Shown in pieces: positions 8,648-17,399 of a stretch of 64,000 nucleotides of DNA (positions are counted from its first letter, which is position 1; every line of letters begins with the position of its first letter). Location of the stretch: NCBI GenBank assembly GCA_013314775.1, contig JABUFB010000008.1, positions 789,036 through 853,035 of the forward strand, written 5' to 3'. Under the pieces are notes generated by a model. It was given only the letters and a program-made list of their open reading frames with translations. It did not search any database and was not told where the DNA came from. A program made the translations under genes and the position numbers. The DNA comes from Armatimonadota bacterium. GTDB taxonomy: Bacteria; Armatimonadota; Zipacnadia; Zipacnadales; JABUFB01.

Positions 8648-10201
8648 CTATAGCATCCTGCGCCTCAATTCGTCCGCGCGGCTGCGGATCGCGCGCGATA
8701 CGTCCTGCGGCAGCCGGGCCGCGTTCCGCAGCTGCAGAGCCATGCGCGGGTTTTCCTTCAGCGCAGGCCCGTTCCTCAGCAGGAAGTCCCAGTAGAGGGT
8801 GGTGAACGGGCAGGCATCTTCACCTGTACGCTCACCGGGCCTGTACCGGCAGGTCTTGCAATAGTTGCTCATGTGCTGGATGTACTTGCCGGAGGCGGCG
8901 TAGGGCTTGGATGCCATCAGGCCGCCATCGGCATATTGTGACATCCCATACACATTGGGGAGCTCGACCCACTCGACGGCGTCCACGTAGATGGCGAGAT
9001 ACCACTCGTGCACCCGCCGCGGCTCCACTCCGAGAAGCAGCGCGAATAGCCCGGTCACCATCAACCGCTGAATGTGATGCGCATAGCCGTACTCCAGTGT
9101 CTGGCCGATGACCTCACGCAAACAGGCCATCTCGGTATCCCCAGTCCAGTAGAACCTGGGCAGAGGTGCTTCGGCATTGAGTGCGTTGCGGTCGAGATAC
9201 CCGGGCATGAACCGCCAGTAGATGCCCCGGACGTACTCGCGCCAGCCGATGATCTGGCGGATAAACCCTTCCACCGAAGGGAGATCGGCTGCGCCGGCGT
9301 CGAGTGCATTTTCCGCAGCCGCCACCGCCTCCCGGGGGTCGAGCAGTTTCAGGTTCATCGCCGCGGACAGCCGCGAATGGTACAGGCAGGGCTGCCCGGT
9401 CCACATGGCGTCCTGGTAAGGTCCGAAGAAAGACAGGCGGTTGGCGACGAAATCCTGAAGCGCCGCGGACGCTTGATCCGGCGTTACAGGCCAGTCGAAC
9501 CGGTGTAGACTCCCCGGGTGGTCGCTGAACCGCTGCGTCACCAGTCGGATGACATCGCGCGTTGTTTCATCAGGGGGAAAGCCCAACGGGTCTGGAACGT
9601 TTTCGGGCCCCGACTCACCGAAGGCAGATCGGTTCTCCGTATCGAAGTTCCACTGTCCTCCTCGCGGCCCGTCGCCTTCCATCAGAGCGCCGGTCCGCCG
9701 CCTGACCTCGCGATAAAAGTACTCCATACGGAGCTGCTTTCTGCCCTCCGCATGGCGGTTGAAATCATCCAGGGAGCAGATGAAGTGGCGATCGGGGCGT
9801 ACCTGCAGGTCTACACCCGCCTCTCGGACGGCCGCCAGGAGTTCCTCGCGCACCCTCCATTCCCCGGGTTCGGCCATCACGACGCACCGCGGTCTGAGAT
9901 CCTCGATGGCGCGGCGCAGTTCCCCGGAAAGCGTGCCCGTATTGTCGGGATCGGTAAGATCGCTGTAACGGACCATGATGTCACGCGCACGCAGGGAGTC
10001 CCTGAAGTGTCGCATGGCACTGAGGAAGAGAGCTATGCGCGCCTTGTGTGACCACACGTGGACGGCCTCCCCGGATGCTTCTGCCATCCAGACCGCGTCG
10101 CGGGACCGGTCGAATCCGTCAAGTGCCGGGGACGCCAGGGAGAGCTGATCTCCCAGGACGATCACCAGGTTACGCAAGGGCGCGGGGGCATGGGGGATCA
10201 T
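8648..10201 (-). CDS. Cryptochrome/photolyase family protein, FeS-BCP ((6-4) photolyase-type)
   Basis: A 517-residue protein of the prokaryotic iron-sulfur cryptochrome/photolyase group, best known from Agrobacterium PhrB. N-terminal LVIVLGDQLS is the typical start of this group. Four cysteines that fit the [4Fe-4S] set are Cys360, Cys448, Cys451 and Cys464 (SNYCKTCRY, EDACPF). The central helical FAD region is present (QPCLYHSRLSAAMNLKLL, GFIRQIIGWREYVRG, YAHHIQRLMVTG). It would repair UV lesions with blue light and FADH-. The ATG at 10201 has GGGAG eight bases upstream. Its place just upstream of crtI fits a light-stress locus; regulatory linkage is inferred. Confidence 0.9.
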   Translation of the reverse strand: MIPHAPAPLRNLVIVLGDQLSLASPALDGFDRSRDAVWMAEASGEAVHVWSHKARIALFLSAMRHFRDSLRARDIMVRYSDLTDPDNTGTLSGELRRAIEDLRPRCVVMAEPGEWRVREELLAAVREAGVDLQVRPDRHFICSLDDFNRHAEGRKQLRMEYFYREVRRRTGALMEGDGPRGGQWNFDTENRSAFGESGPENVPDPLGFPPDETTRDVIRLVTQRFSDHPGSLHRFDWPVTPDQASAALQDFVANRLSFFGPYQDAMWTGQPCLYHSRLSAAMNLKLLDPREAVAAAENALDAGAADLPSVEGFIRQIIGWREYVRGIYWRFMPGYLDRNALNAEAPLPRFYWTGDTEMACLREVIGQTLEYGYAHHIQRLMVTGLFALLLGVEPRRVHEWYLAIYVDAVEWVELPNVYGMSQYADGGLMASKPYAASGKYIQHMSNYCKTCRYRPGERTGEDACPFTTLYWDFLLRNGPALKENPRMALQLRNAARLPQDVSRAIRSRADELRRRML

Positions 10202-10244
10202 CCAGTCGCTCCCTCAGTGGAAAAGCACTGCGTTCCGCGCTTCG

Positions 10245-12401
10245 TCAATCAGCGTGTCTCACCACGACAATGCCGAGGAAGCCGTCGACGGTCAATATGT
10301 CTCCCGTTTGGATCAGCTCGGTAGCGTCGGGCACGCCAGTCACGCAGGGCAGGCCGTACTCCCGGGCGATAATGGCGCCATGTATGAGCATCCCGCCTCG
10401 TCGCTCGACCACGGCGCAGCAGACGGGGACGACGAAGGTCATATTGGGGTCAATGGCGTCGCAGACCAGCACATCGCCTGCCTCAACCTTGAACAGGTCT
10501 TCATTGGTGCGGATGACTCGCGCAGGCCCGGTGGACACACCGGGTCCTGCAGGCTGTCCCGTGAGTTGGCGCGGCCTGATTGCCACCCGCGGGGCAGGTG
10601 CGATAGCGGATGCCGTCTGTGGGACGAAACCCGGGTCCAGCAGCGCGGAGGCCACGTCGGCGTCCGCCACAGCACTCGCCCCAGGGGTCCCACGACCCGC
10701 AAGTCGCCGGCGCCCCTCCATAATGGCCGCCGAAACCTGCGCCTCCAGTCTCCCCAGGTACACATTATCATCGTCACGCAGGCGGTAGCTCGACCGGGCA
10801 AGGTCCAGCAGTTCCAACGCCCATGGACGCTGATCCTCAGGCAGGGAATCCAGGAAACGGCTCTCGAGTGTCTCGCGGGACGGGGAATCCGGCCCCCGCC
10901 GGTCGGGCTGAACCCGCGAGGCCTGAAGCGCCAGCCGGGCGATCCGTGTGGTGTCGGCGCCCGCCTGGCTTTCTGCCGGCAAAACCAACTGAGCCAGTTC
11001 AACGATCATCCGCTGGACGGGCAGCGGGAGTTCGGCGCCCTGTTCGATCATTCCGGCAAGCGCTGGATTCTGCCGGATCGCATCCGCGATCTGCTCCAGC
11101 AGGGCATTTCGCTTCACGCTCTCCATCTCACCTGTCTGAAGCAATGCAATGAACTCGAAAGGGTCCTCGGGCCGCACCGCATCATTGTAGACCTGCCCGA
11201 ACAGCCTCGCGCCATGGGCGTACGGGATGAAATGCTCCCAGTAGGTATCCGTCCAGTGACGCGCAAGGGCTTCCCTGCGCTGTATCTCCCGAGCGAGTGA
11301 AGCGTCGTCAAGACTTGCGAGATCGATCTGCGCCAGGGCCCTGCCTTCTTCGATGAGCGCAGGAATCAGTTCGCCTTCGACGCGCTGGCGCAATATCTTC
11401 AGATTATCGAAGCTGCGCCGCAGGCTGAGATGCCACGCCTTGCTCTCATCTGCGGCCTCGCCGGTGGTGATTGGCCGTGACTGCAGCACATGAAGGACGC
11501 CACCGCGTACCGTCCATTCCACGTCCTGTGGGCTCCCGAAGAGCGCCTCGGCCCGCAGCGCATGATCCAGTACCAGCGTGAGTTCCCGTTCGTCGACGGG
11601 CGGCGAGGCAGCTTCTCGGGCGGAGAGCGGGACAAGCTCGACCCCGCGCTCTGAAGTCCGCATAGCGCTCTCTCGTCTGGGCTGATGATGGCTGAGCACG
11701 CGTCGCGAGGCACGATCCAGGAACCAGCGATCCGGCTCAACGGTACCGTCCACCAGTCCCTGGTTGAGGCCGTACACAGCTTCTACGATGGCCCGTCCGG
11801 CATCTTCCGGGTCACGGCTGAAACACACCCCGGAAGCCTGCCCTGCAACGATCTCCTGGATCACCACCGCCATCGCGCTGTCAGCCACGTCAAGACCCAA
11901 TTCCTTGCGATACAGCAGCGCACCGTCAGACCACAGCGACGCCCAGACCAGGCGGATATGCTCCAGGATACTGTTGGCGCCGCGCACATTCACGTACGAC
12001 TCGTGGAGCCCGGCGAATGAGGTGCCCTCGGCATCTTCTGCCAGGGCAGAGGACCGGACAGCGGCAGGCACTGCGGAGAATACCTGTGCGATGCCCCGAG
12101 CGATCTCTTCATACATACCTGCCGGCATCGGCGTGCTCAGGAACATGCTGCGGATGCGCAGGGCAGCGTCCCACATCTCCTCCCAGCGCATGTCTTCGAA
12201 ACTCTTGCGGTTCAGTTCCAGCAGGATGCGTTCTCGCAGACCCGTGACGGTTACATACTCGCGGTAAGCCTCGGCGCGAAGAACGAGAGCCGATGGCACG
12301 TTCATTCCCGCAGCATACATCCGCGCAAGCGCCAGGGCCTTGCCTCCCGCGTCCGGCGGATACTCTTCGGCGATCTGTTCCAGCGACATTAGCAGCTTCA
12401 C
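10245..12401 (-). CDS. PEP/pyruvate-binding and PEP-utilising mobile-domain enzyme (PEP synthase/rifampicin phosphotransferase-like)
   Basis: A 718-residue dikinase-like protein. The N-terminal part (about residues 1-310) is the ATP-grasp PPDK domain, with GGKALALARMYAAGMNVPSA, SSALAEDAEGTSFAGLHES and QDVEWTVRGGVLHVLQSRP. A long helical middle follows, then the swivelling phosphohistidine domain with RRGGMLIHGAIIAREYGLP and the catalytic His. A PEP/pyruvate TIM-barrel domain is absent, so it is not a complete PEP synthase; the layout matches the antibiotic-phosphotransferase-like group of this superfamily. The substrate is unknown. The GTG at 12401 overlaps the upstream gene's stop (GTGA); ATG at 12389 is the alternative start. 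Confidence 0.8.
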   Translation of the reverse strand: MKLLMSLEQIAEEYPPDAGGKALALARMYAAGMNVPSALVLRAEAYREYVTVTGLRERILLELNRKSFEDMRWEEMWDAALRIRSMFLSTPMPAGMYEEIARGIAQVFSAVPAAVRSSALAEDAEGTSFAGLHESYVNVRGANSILEHIRLVWASLWSDGALLYRKELGLDVADSAMAVVIQEIVAGQASGVCFSRDPEDAGRAIVEAVYGLNQGLVDGTVEPDRWFLDRASRRVLSHHQPRRESAMRTSERGVELVPLSAREAASPPVDERELTLVLDHALRAEALFGSPQDVEWTVRGGVLHVLQSRPITTGEAADESKAWHLSLRRSFDNLKILRQRVEGELIPALIEEGRALAQIDLASLDDASLAREIQRREALARHWTDTYWEHFIPYAHGARLFGQVYNDAVRPEDPFEFIALLQTGEMESVKRNALLEQIADAIRQNPALAGMIEQGAELPLPVQRMIVELAQLVLPAESQAGADTTRIARLALQASRVQPDRRGPDSPSRETLESRFLDSLPEDQRPWALELLDLARSSYRLRDDDNVYLGRLEAQVSAAIMEGRRRLAGRGTPGASAVADADVASALLDPGFVPQTASAIAPAPRVAIRPRQLTGQPAGPGVSTGPARVIRTNEDLFKVEAGDVLVCDAIDPNMTFVVPVCCAVVERRGGMLIHGAIIAREYGLPCVTGVPDATELIQTGDILTVDGFLGIVVVRHAD

Positions 12402-12859
12402 GGTTCCAGGCGCAACTCCATCACGTGCTGGAATCGGGTCACAAGGTAATAGGTCTCGATACGCAGCGCAACAAGCTCGAAGGTGGGCGAAGACACGAAG
12501 TCTCTCAGGTGAGGGTGGCGCGCCAGGTACTTCTTGCGCAGAGCGATGTATTCCACTTCAGGCAGCTTGACCTCGCGGCCAACCGCTGTTGCCGCACAGG
12601 CCTCGTGGAAATCCGCGTCGGTGTTGCCGCGGTTATCAATGAGCACGGAGACACGGGGATCACTGGTGAGGTTTGCGAACTTCCGCGTGTTGCGTGAAGT
12701 CCCAAAGAGAATAGTGCGCATATCGTCTGACACGACGAAAGCCACCAGACTGCAGTACGGGTGCCCTTCGTGGCTGGTAGCGAGGACAGCCAGCGCCTGA
12801 CCTTGGAGGAGCTCCTTCAGCTGTCTCCACGCGTCCTGTCTTGAATCCAACACTCTCAC
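12398..12859 (-). CDS. Pyridoxamine 5'-phosphate oxidase-family flavin-binding protein
   Basis: A 153-residue split-barrel protein of the PNPOx-like superfamily: GQALAVLATSHEGHPYCSLVAF at the start, then RKFANLTSDPRVSVLID, and a C-terminal strand ELVALRIETYYLVT. Such proteins bind FMN, F420 or haem and act as small oxidoreductases; the cofactor is not certain. GTG at 12859 is the outer start; a second GTG at 12853, preceded by AAGGTGAGA, may be the true one. The gene is the first of a minus-strand series with the PEP-utilising enzyme, photolyase and crtI. Confidence 0.75.
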   Translation of the reverse strand: MRVLDSRQDAWRQLKELLQGQALAVLATSHEGHPYCSLVAFVVSDDMRTILFGTSRNTRKFANLTSDPRVSVLIDNRGNTDADFHEACAATAVGREVKLPEVEYIALRKKYLARHPHLRDFVSSPTFELVALRIETYYLVTRFQHVMELRLEP

Positions 12860-12994
12860 CTTTCGCGCCGAGATTGTGACGAACGGAGACCGCTGGCCGA
12901 GACAGTGTCTGCGGAATCTTCGCTTCCCGGGGGCATGTTGCCTTCCCTCTGTCTGTGCTCCATCGTCGGTTAGCTTGCGCTCCGTGGCTTCCGG

Positions 12995-14572
12995 TTAGCC
13001 AGGCAAGGGCACTTCCTCGCCTGTAGCTCGGAGAACCGGCATCTGCGCGTTGACACCGGCCAGGTACTCCCTCAACTCCTCGGCCAGATCGGCGCGAAGG
13101 CTGACCTTGTCGTCGGCCAGATTTCTCGTTTCGCCAAGATCGCCTGCCACGTCGAACAGCTCGTAACGCTGGTCCGCGTGGTAGTAGATCAGCTTCCAAT
13201 CGCCCCGGCGGATGGTGCTCGAAGCCCCGATGCCGGGCCCGGTGGGTCCCCAGTTGTTGGGATAATGCCAGAAAAGAGAACGCTGCCCGGAAGGTTCATC
13301 GCCCCGCAGGAGTGGCGCGAAGCTCATGCCGTCCATTGCGCCGCCGGGTTGGGTATGTTGAGGAGCACCCGCCATCTCGAGAATGGTGGGGAAGAAGTCC
13401 TCGATAATGACCGGACTGTTGCACACCGTCCCGGCGCGTGTGACTCCCGGCCATCGGACGATCATCGGCTCCCGGATCCCACCCTCGTGAGCCGAACCCT
13501 TCCCACTGGACAGCGGCCTGTTGTGAGTATGCAGCTCGCCGCCGCGACCGTGAGCGCTCAGGCCACCGTTGTCGGACATGAAGAGCACAATCGTGTTGTC
13601 GGTGATGCCCCGGGCCTGAATGTTGTCCAGGATGTCCCCCAGCGACTTGTCCATTCCCTCCAGCAAAGCCGCATACTGGGCTTCGGTGTAGTCCAGACCC
13701 GCGTCGAGATAACGCTTTATGAACCGCTTGTCTTCGGCGAACGGCACATGCACGGCGTAGTGGGACATGTACAGGAAGAATGGCACGCCGTCGGCCACGG
13801 CCTGATCCATCTGCCGGTTCGCCTCGATGGTGAGGGCCTCGGTGAGGAAGATGTCCTGGCCGTGGTACTGGTCAAGGCCGGGGACATCCCATACATGCCC
13901 GCCACCACGCCATTGGGCGCTGAAGTTCTGAGTGCCGAGGTAACTGCCAGGACCGCCCGCGGCGTGTCCTGCGATATTGATGTCAAAGCCGATGTTGAGC
14001 GGGTCTGCGCCGGGCGTGTCGAGAGCACCAAAATGCGCCTTCCCAACATGGATCGTCCGGTACCCCGCCTTCCCGAGCAGCGCTGGGAGAGCTGTCGCAT
14101 GCACCGCGCGCTCCATCGAGGGGTCTGGACTAAGACCGTTCGCGTTCCAGTCGGGGATGATCAGGTCAGGGTGCTCCGGGTCGGTGTTCCTGTTGCGGTG
14201 AAGCGTCCAGTTGGTGACGCGATGGCGCGCGGCATTCAGCCCCGTCATCAGAGATACCCGGCTGGGCGAGCAAACGCAGCATGCGTAGGCCTGGGTGAAT
14301 TTGACGCCGCTGTCGGCCAGGCGCTCCATATTGGGCGTGTGGTAGCGGTTGTTGAATGGGGTGCGCCTCTCGTGGAACGGCAGGGATGTGTCCTGCCAAC
14401 CCATGTCGTCCACCAGAAACAGCACAATATTCGGCGGCATCGCTCTCTCCTCACGATTTCCAGCGTTAGCTGCCGTAGCCTGTGCGCCGAAGGCTGGCCC
14501 CGCTGCGGCTCCCCCGGCCGCCAGCGCTCCCAGGCGAAGTAACTCCCGACGGGTCATGGTCGGCCTGCTCAT
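12995..14572 (-). CDS. Tat-exported arylsulfatase
   Basis: A 525-residue sulfatase with a twin-arginine leader: MTRRELLRLGALAAGG followed by an Ala-rich stretch and an AFGAQA-type cleavage region. I start at ATG 14572; ATG 14557, directly at the twin-arginine motif, is equally possible. LFLVDDMGWQD (Asp55, Asp56) opens the metal site, and CSPSR at residue 101 is the formylglycine signature, extended by VSLMTG. SDNGGLSAHGRGGELHTHN provides later active-site residues. It therefore acts outside the cytoplasm and probably removes sulfate from a polysaccharide or aryl sulfate. Tat export fits a protein folded, and perhaps matured, before export. The sulfatase lies downstream of a dehydroquinase-like and an oxidoreductase gene on the same strand. 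Confidence 0.88.
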   Translation of the reverse strand: MSRPTMTRRELLRLGALAAGGAAAGPAFGAQATAANAGNREERAMPPNIVLFLVDDMGWQDTSLPFHERRTPFNNRYHTPNMERLADSGVKFTQAYACCVCSPSRVSLMTGLNAARHRVTNWTLHRNRNTDPEHPDLIIPDWNANGLSPDPSMERAVHATALPALLGKAGYRTIHVGKAHFGALDTPGADPLNIGFDINIAGHAAGGPGSYLGTQNFSAQWRGGGHVWDVPGLDQYHGQDIFLTEALTIEANRQMDQAVADGVPFFLYMSHYAVHVPFAEDKRFIKRYLDAGLDYTEAQYAALLEGMDKSLGDILDNIQARGITDNTIVLFMSDNGGLSAHGRGGELHTHNRPLSSGKGSAHEGGIREPMIVRWPGVTRAGTVCNSPVIIEDFFPTILEMAGAPQHTQPGGAMDGMSFAPLLRGDEPSGQRSLFWHYPNNWGPTGPGIGASSTIRRGDWKLIYYHADQRYELFDVAGDLGETRNLADDKVSLRADLAEELREYLAGVNAQMPVLRATGEEVPLPG

Positions 14573-14762
14573 ACTTGCGCTCCGGCCGCAGTCGGGCAGA
14601 AGTGCACGATGGAGTTCCATTCGTTGGTTGTAGCGTCCTCATCGTCAAACCGGTCACGGTGGAAGCGACTGCACCTCGATACTCAGGGCGCGGAATTACG
14701 GTCTCGCACGTGCCGCGCGGAGAATAGACCCGCAGTGCGCCAAGGCCGCGTGTGCGGCGCCG

Positions 14763-15545
14763 CTACCCGCCTTCGGGATAGCGCGGGGGCCACTGCAACT
14801 CGTTCAGCACGCCCCTGGCTGACCGCACCAGCGGCTGCGGACCTTGCACCGAACTCTCCATCGCGAAGGTCAGCAGGGAGCCGAGCATCGGCGCCACGTA
14901 GCGCTGCAGACGGCCGTACTTCCCGCTGCACAGATGCACGAAGGGTGTACGGAGTTCCCGCCTCAGCAGGACCGTCGTCCGGAATGCCTCAACCACCTCG
15001 TCCTCGGTGTCCGCGCGCACAACGATCTTCGGGATGTCCGCACCACGCGACACAAAATCACTCAAGTGCTCGAGGATTTCCTCACTGTTGAGGAACTCGT
15101 TCGGGGCATGCGAGGACATGATCACCTCGGCTCCCCTGGAGTGGACGCGGTCGATCAAACGCTTCTGCTTCTCAATCGCCTTCTGGTCGCGGGTACGCTC
15201 ACGAGGCGCAGGATCGTGCAGATCGCCCATGATGTCGCACGCGGCGGCGCCTGCGTCTACGGCCAGCAGCAGCAAATCAGCGCGGGCATCATCGTCCATT
15301 ATGTCAGCGGCGAGATTGCCCGAACGGTAGCATAGCGGCATCATCGGCCGTCCCGTGCAGTGAAAGACGCGCGAGAGTTCCTCAAGTGTGAGCCTGTCCC
15401 GCTCCCAGGATGCCAAGTTCACCGCGAAGGCCTCAGCGCCCTCGTGTTCGCATTTCAGAATACTGGCGATGGTCGCTTCCGGCGTTGCTGCCTCGATGAT
15501 GGCCGCGAGACAGGGTGACTGCAGCCGCAGGAACGATGGTCGCAT
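14763..15545 (-). CDS. Type I 3-dehydroquinate dehydratase-like protein (divergent)
   Basis: A 260-residue TIM-barrel-like protein. The catalytic pair of type I dehydroquinases can be placed: His in IMSSHAPNEF near residue 145 and the Schiff-base Lys in DIPKIVVRADT near residue 173. A substrate Arg (CYRSGN), the RLQRYVAPMLGS block and GPQP near the C-terminus also match. The usual early E-x-R pair seems to be lost, because the equivalent strand reads EAFAVNLASW. It may dehydrate 3-dehydroquinate or a related sugar-derived compound. AAGGAG seven bases upstream supports the ATG at 15545. It is 12 bp downstream of a Gfo/Idh/MocA oxidoreductase gene, which hints at a catabolic rather than shikimate role. 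Confidence 0.7.
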   Translation of the reverse strand: MRPSFLRLQSPCLAAIIEAATPEATIASILKCEHEGAEAFAVNLASWERDRLTLEELSRVFHCTGRPMMPLCYRSGNLAADIMDDDARADLLLLAVDAGAAACDIMGDLHDPAPRERTRDQKAIEKQKRLIDRVHSRGAEVIMSSHAPNEFLNSEEILEHLSDFVSRGADIPKIVVRADTEDEVVEAFRTTVLLRRELRTPFVHLCSGKYGRLQRYVAPMLGSLLTFAMESSVQGPQPLVRSARGVLNELQWPPRYPEGG

Positions 15546-15557
15546 CGGTCCACTCCT

Positions 15558-16637
15558 TCAGTCCTGGTTCTGGAAATCCCACGTGAACTCGGGGTTCTGG
15601 GCCTTGATCACCTGGATGATGCGGCTCACCTCCAGGGCTTCGGTGTTCGCGACGGGAAATGGCACATTCTCGCGCACAGCCCGGTACAGATGTCGAGCGG
15701 TCTCAATCTCAACGTGGACCCACATGTTCGTATCGGGCTGGACCGCGTGCGTCTCGTCTCGCCAGGGAAGCTCCGTATCGCTCCAATGACCACCGTTTAG
15801 GGGCGGCGAACCGGTGCCGGCGGTGGCTTCGGGGAAGTCGAAGCCCGGTTCGAGATAGCGCAGGCGAATGCGCCGCTCATCCTCGCAGAGCAGGCTTCCC
15901 CGGCTACCGTAGACGGTGCAGAAGGCGCCGGGGAGGGCCACATTGTTGCTGATCTCCAGATCGACGACGGTCCCGTTCTCGCCGGTCAAGATGACTTTCA
16001 CGTGGGTCTCCGCATCTCCGATGGCATTGACGGCCTTCAGATTGCCCCAGATGTCTCTTACCGGGCCGCCGATGAACTGCAGAGCATGGTCGATAATGTG
16101 GGACCCCCAGTTGTTCAACTGCCCGCCACCGTAACGCAGATAGGCCTGCCAGTCGGCCCGGCGCGAGAAGTTATGGTGGCGGCACAGCTTGACCTGTATG
16201 ATCTCACCAAGGATGCCGCTGCGGACGATCCCGAAGATCTGTTGCATCGCCGGTTCGAAGCGATGATTGTGCAGGAAGAAGAGCTTTCCGGGGTAATTCC
16301 GGTCAGCCTGGCGCAACTGCTCGATTTCGCTGAAGGACTGGGCGATGGGCTTCTCCAGCAAGACGAGCTTGCCGGCGGCAAGGGCTTGCAAGGCGTTGTC
16401 CACGTGGGTCATTGAACGCGTTGCGATGATCACAAGCTCGACGTTGGGATCCGCGAGCAGGTCTTCGGCGTCGGTGTAACCCGCACAATTGTACCTGGCC
16501 ACCAGCCTGTCGACCTTCGCTTGTTCGATGTCGCATCCTGCCACAACTTCGAACATCCCGGTCTGAGCCGCAAATTGCTCCACATGCACAAACCCGATCC
16601 GCCCCAACCCCCATGCTCCCAGTTTGATTGCTGACAT
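15558..16637 (-). CDS. Gfo/Idh/MocA family oxidoreductase
   Basis: A 359-residue NAD(P)-dependent oxidoreductase. The Rossmann part begins IKLGAWGLGRIGFVHVEQF; the family motif LLEKPIAQS, with the catalytic Lys, is near residue 94, and NNWGSHIIDHALQFIGGP near residue 169 carries the conserved active-site His. Family members oxidise or reduce sugars, inositols and their derivatives; the substrate is not readable. ATG 16637 is preferred over ATG 16652 because GGAG sits eight bases before it. It heads a minus-strand unit with the dehydroquinase-like gene and perhaps the Tat sulfatase, suggesting breakdown of a modified sugar. Confidence 0.88.
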   Translation of the reverse strand: MSAIKLGAWGLGRIGFVHVEQFAAQTGMFEVVAGCDIEQAKVDRLVARYNCAGYTDAEDLLADPNVELVIIATRSMTHVDNALQALAAGKLVLLEKPIAQSFSEIEQLRQADRNYPGKLFFLHNHRFEPAMQQIFGIVRSGILGEIIQVKLCRHHNFSRRADWQAYLRYGGGQLNNWGSHIIDHALQFIGGPVRDIWGNLKAVNAIGDAETHVKVILTGENGTVVDLEISNNVALPGAFCTVYGSRGSLLCEDERRIRLRYLEPGFDFPEATAGTGSPPLNGGHWSDTELPWRDETHAVQPDTNMWVHVEIETARHLYRAVRENVPFPVANTEALEVSRIIQVIKAQNPEFTWDFQNQD

Positions 16638-17399
16638 ATCTGGGTCTCCCATAGATCAATAGTTCACTTGCCGGCCAGCGCACGGTGTTGCGAGACCTCA
16701 AGCTGCGAGCCCCGTGTCTCTCGGTGGCCCGCGCCTTTAGCCAAGCACAGGTGTGACGAGCCCCTGTTCGCTGACGAGACGGCCGTCAGATAAGGCCGAG
16801 ACCATTTGCCGTCAGTTCATTCTTGCGCGGACGGATGACCGGCTCATTCAGCACACATCCGGCCGGCAAGTGGCGCTGACCCACCGCGGCGAGTTCAGCC
16901 GCCGATTTGCGCTCCAAAGCACCCAGGACGGCCCGGTCCTTATCGATGACTTGCCTCAATTCAGCGATATCCCCGTGTTCACGCAAGACGCTAAGGTCTC
17001 CACGCAGAGTGAAACCGGCACACCCTGTGACAGGTTGCCAGGCGGCAAGAGCTCGATGGGGTCTATGCAGGGTGCTATCCCGATTCAGCCCTGGACGTGA
17101 CCCCACGAAACGACTCCAGCGACGGTCATACCTGCGAGGGATATCGCGGAGAGCCGGTTGCGAGCAAGCGGGTCAATTCATCTCCTTTGCACACATCCGC
17201 GGCCGCCGCTGCCGCGAGAGAGTCCCAGGGCCGCAGCGTATTGGGAAAGCACTCCCGCTTCCCGGCCGACGGCGACCACGACCTTCCCGCCACCTGGCGC
17301 CACCAACGACAAGGGACCTCAGGTGGGTCGAACCGACTGAGCCTGCCTGGTGGGCCTGTGGTCTTGCGCTCGCCCGGCGGCCCCTGACCCGGGGCGTGC
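16638..17399. other. Stretch with no recognisable gene (762 bp)
   Basis: No open frame here shows a family signature, a convincing ribosome site and a plausible protein composition together. The best candidate is a 106-codon minus-strand frame (16786-17106) whose second half looks protein-like (repeated Leu/Glu/Arg helix composition) but which I do not recognise; it could be the remnant of a gene. The part from 17150 to 17399 is very GC-rich with many short complementary runs. I see no tRNA T-loop, no rnpB or tmRNA motif and no clear terminator. It lies downstream of the giant kinase lipoprotein gene and upstream of the oxidoreductase gene, so it may hold the promoter of the latter. Confidence 0.5.

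Noticed and set aside
13178-14542. Long plus-strand open frame (454 codons) across the Tat sulfatase gene
   Set aside because: It is antisense to a sulfatase with all catalytic motifs, shows no family pattern, and is rich in His/Val/Gly as expected from the complement of GC-rich coding DNA.
16786-17106. Minus-strand 106-codon frame in the gene-free stretch
   Set aside because: Partly protein-like but no recognised family, no strong ribosome site and no neighbour logic; left as a comment only.
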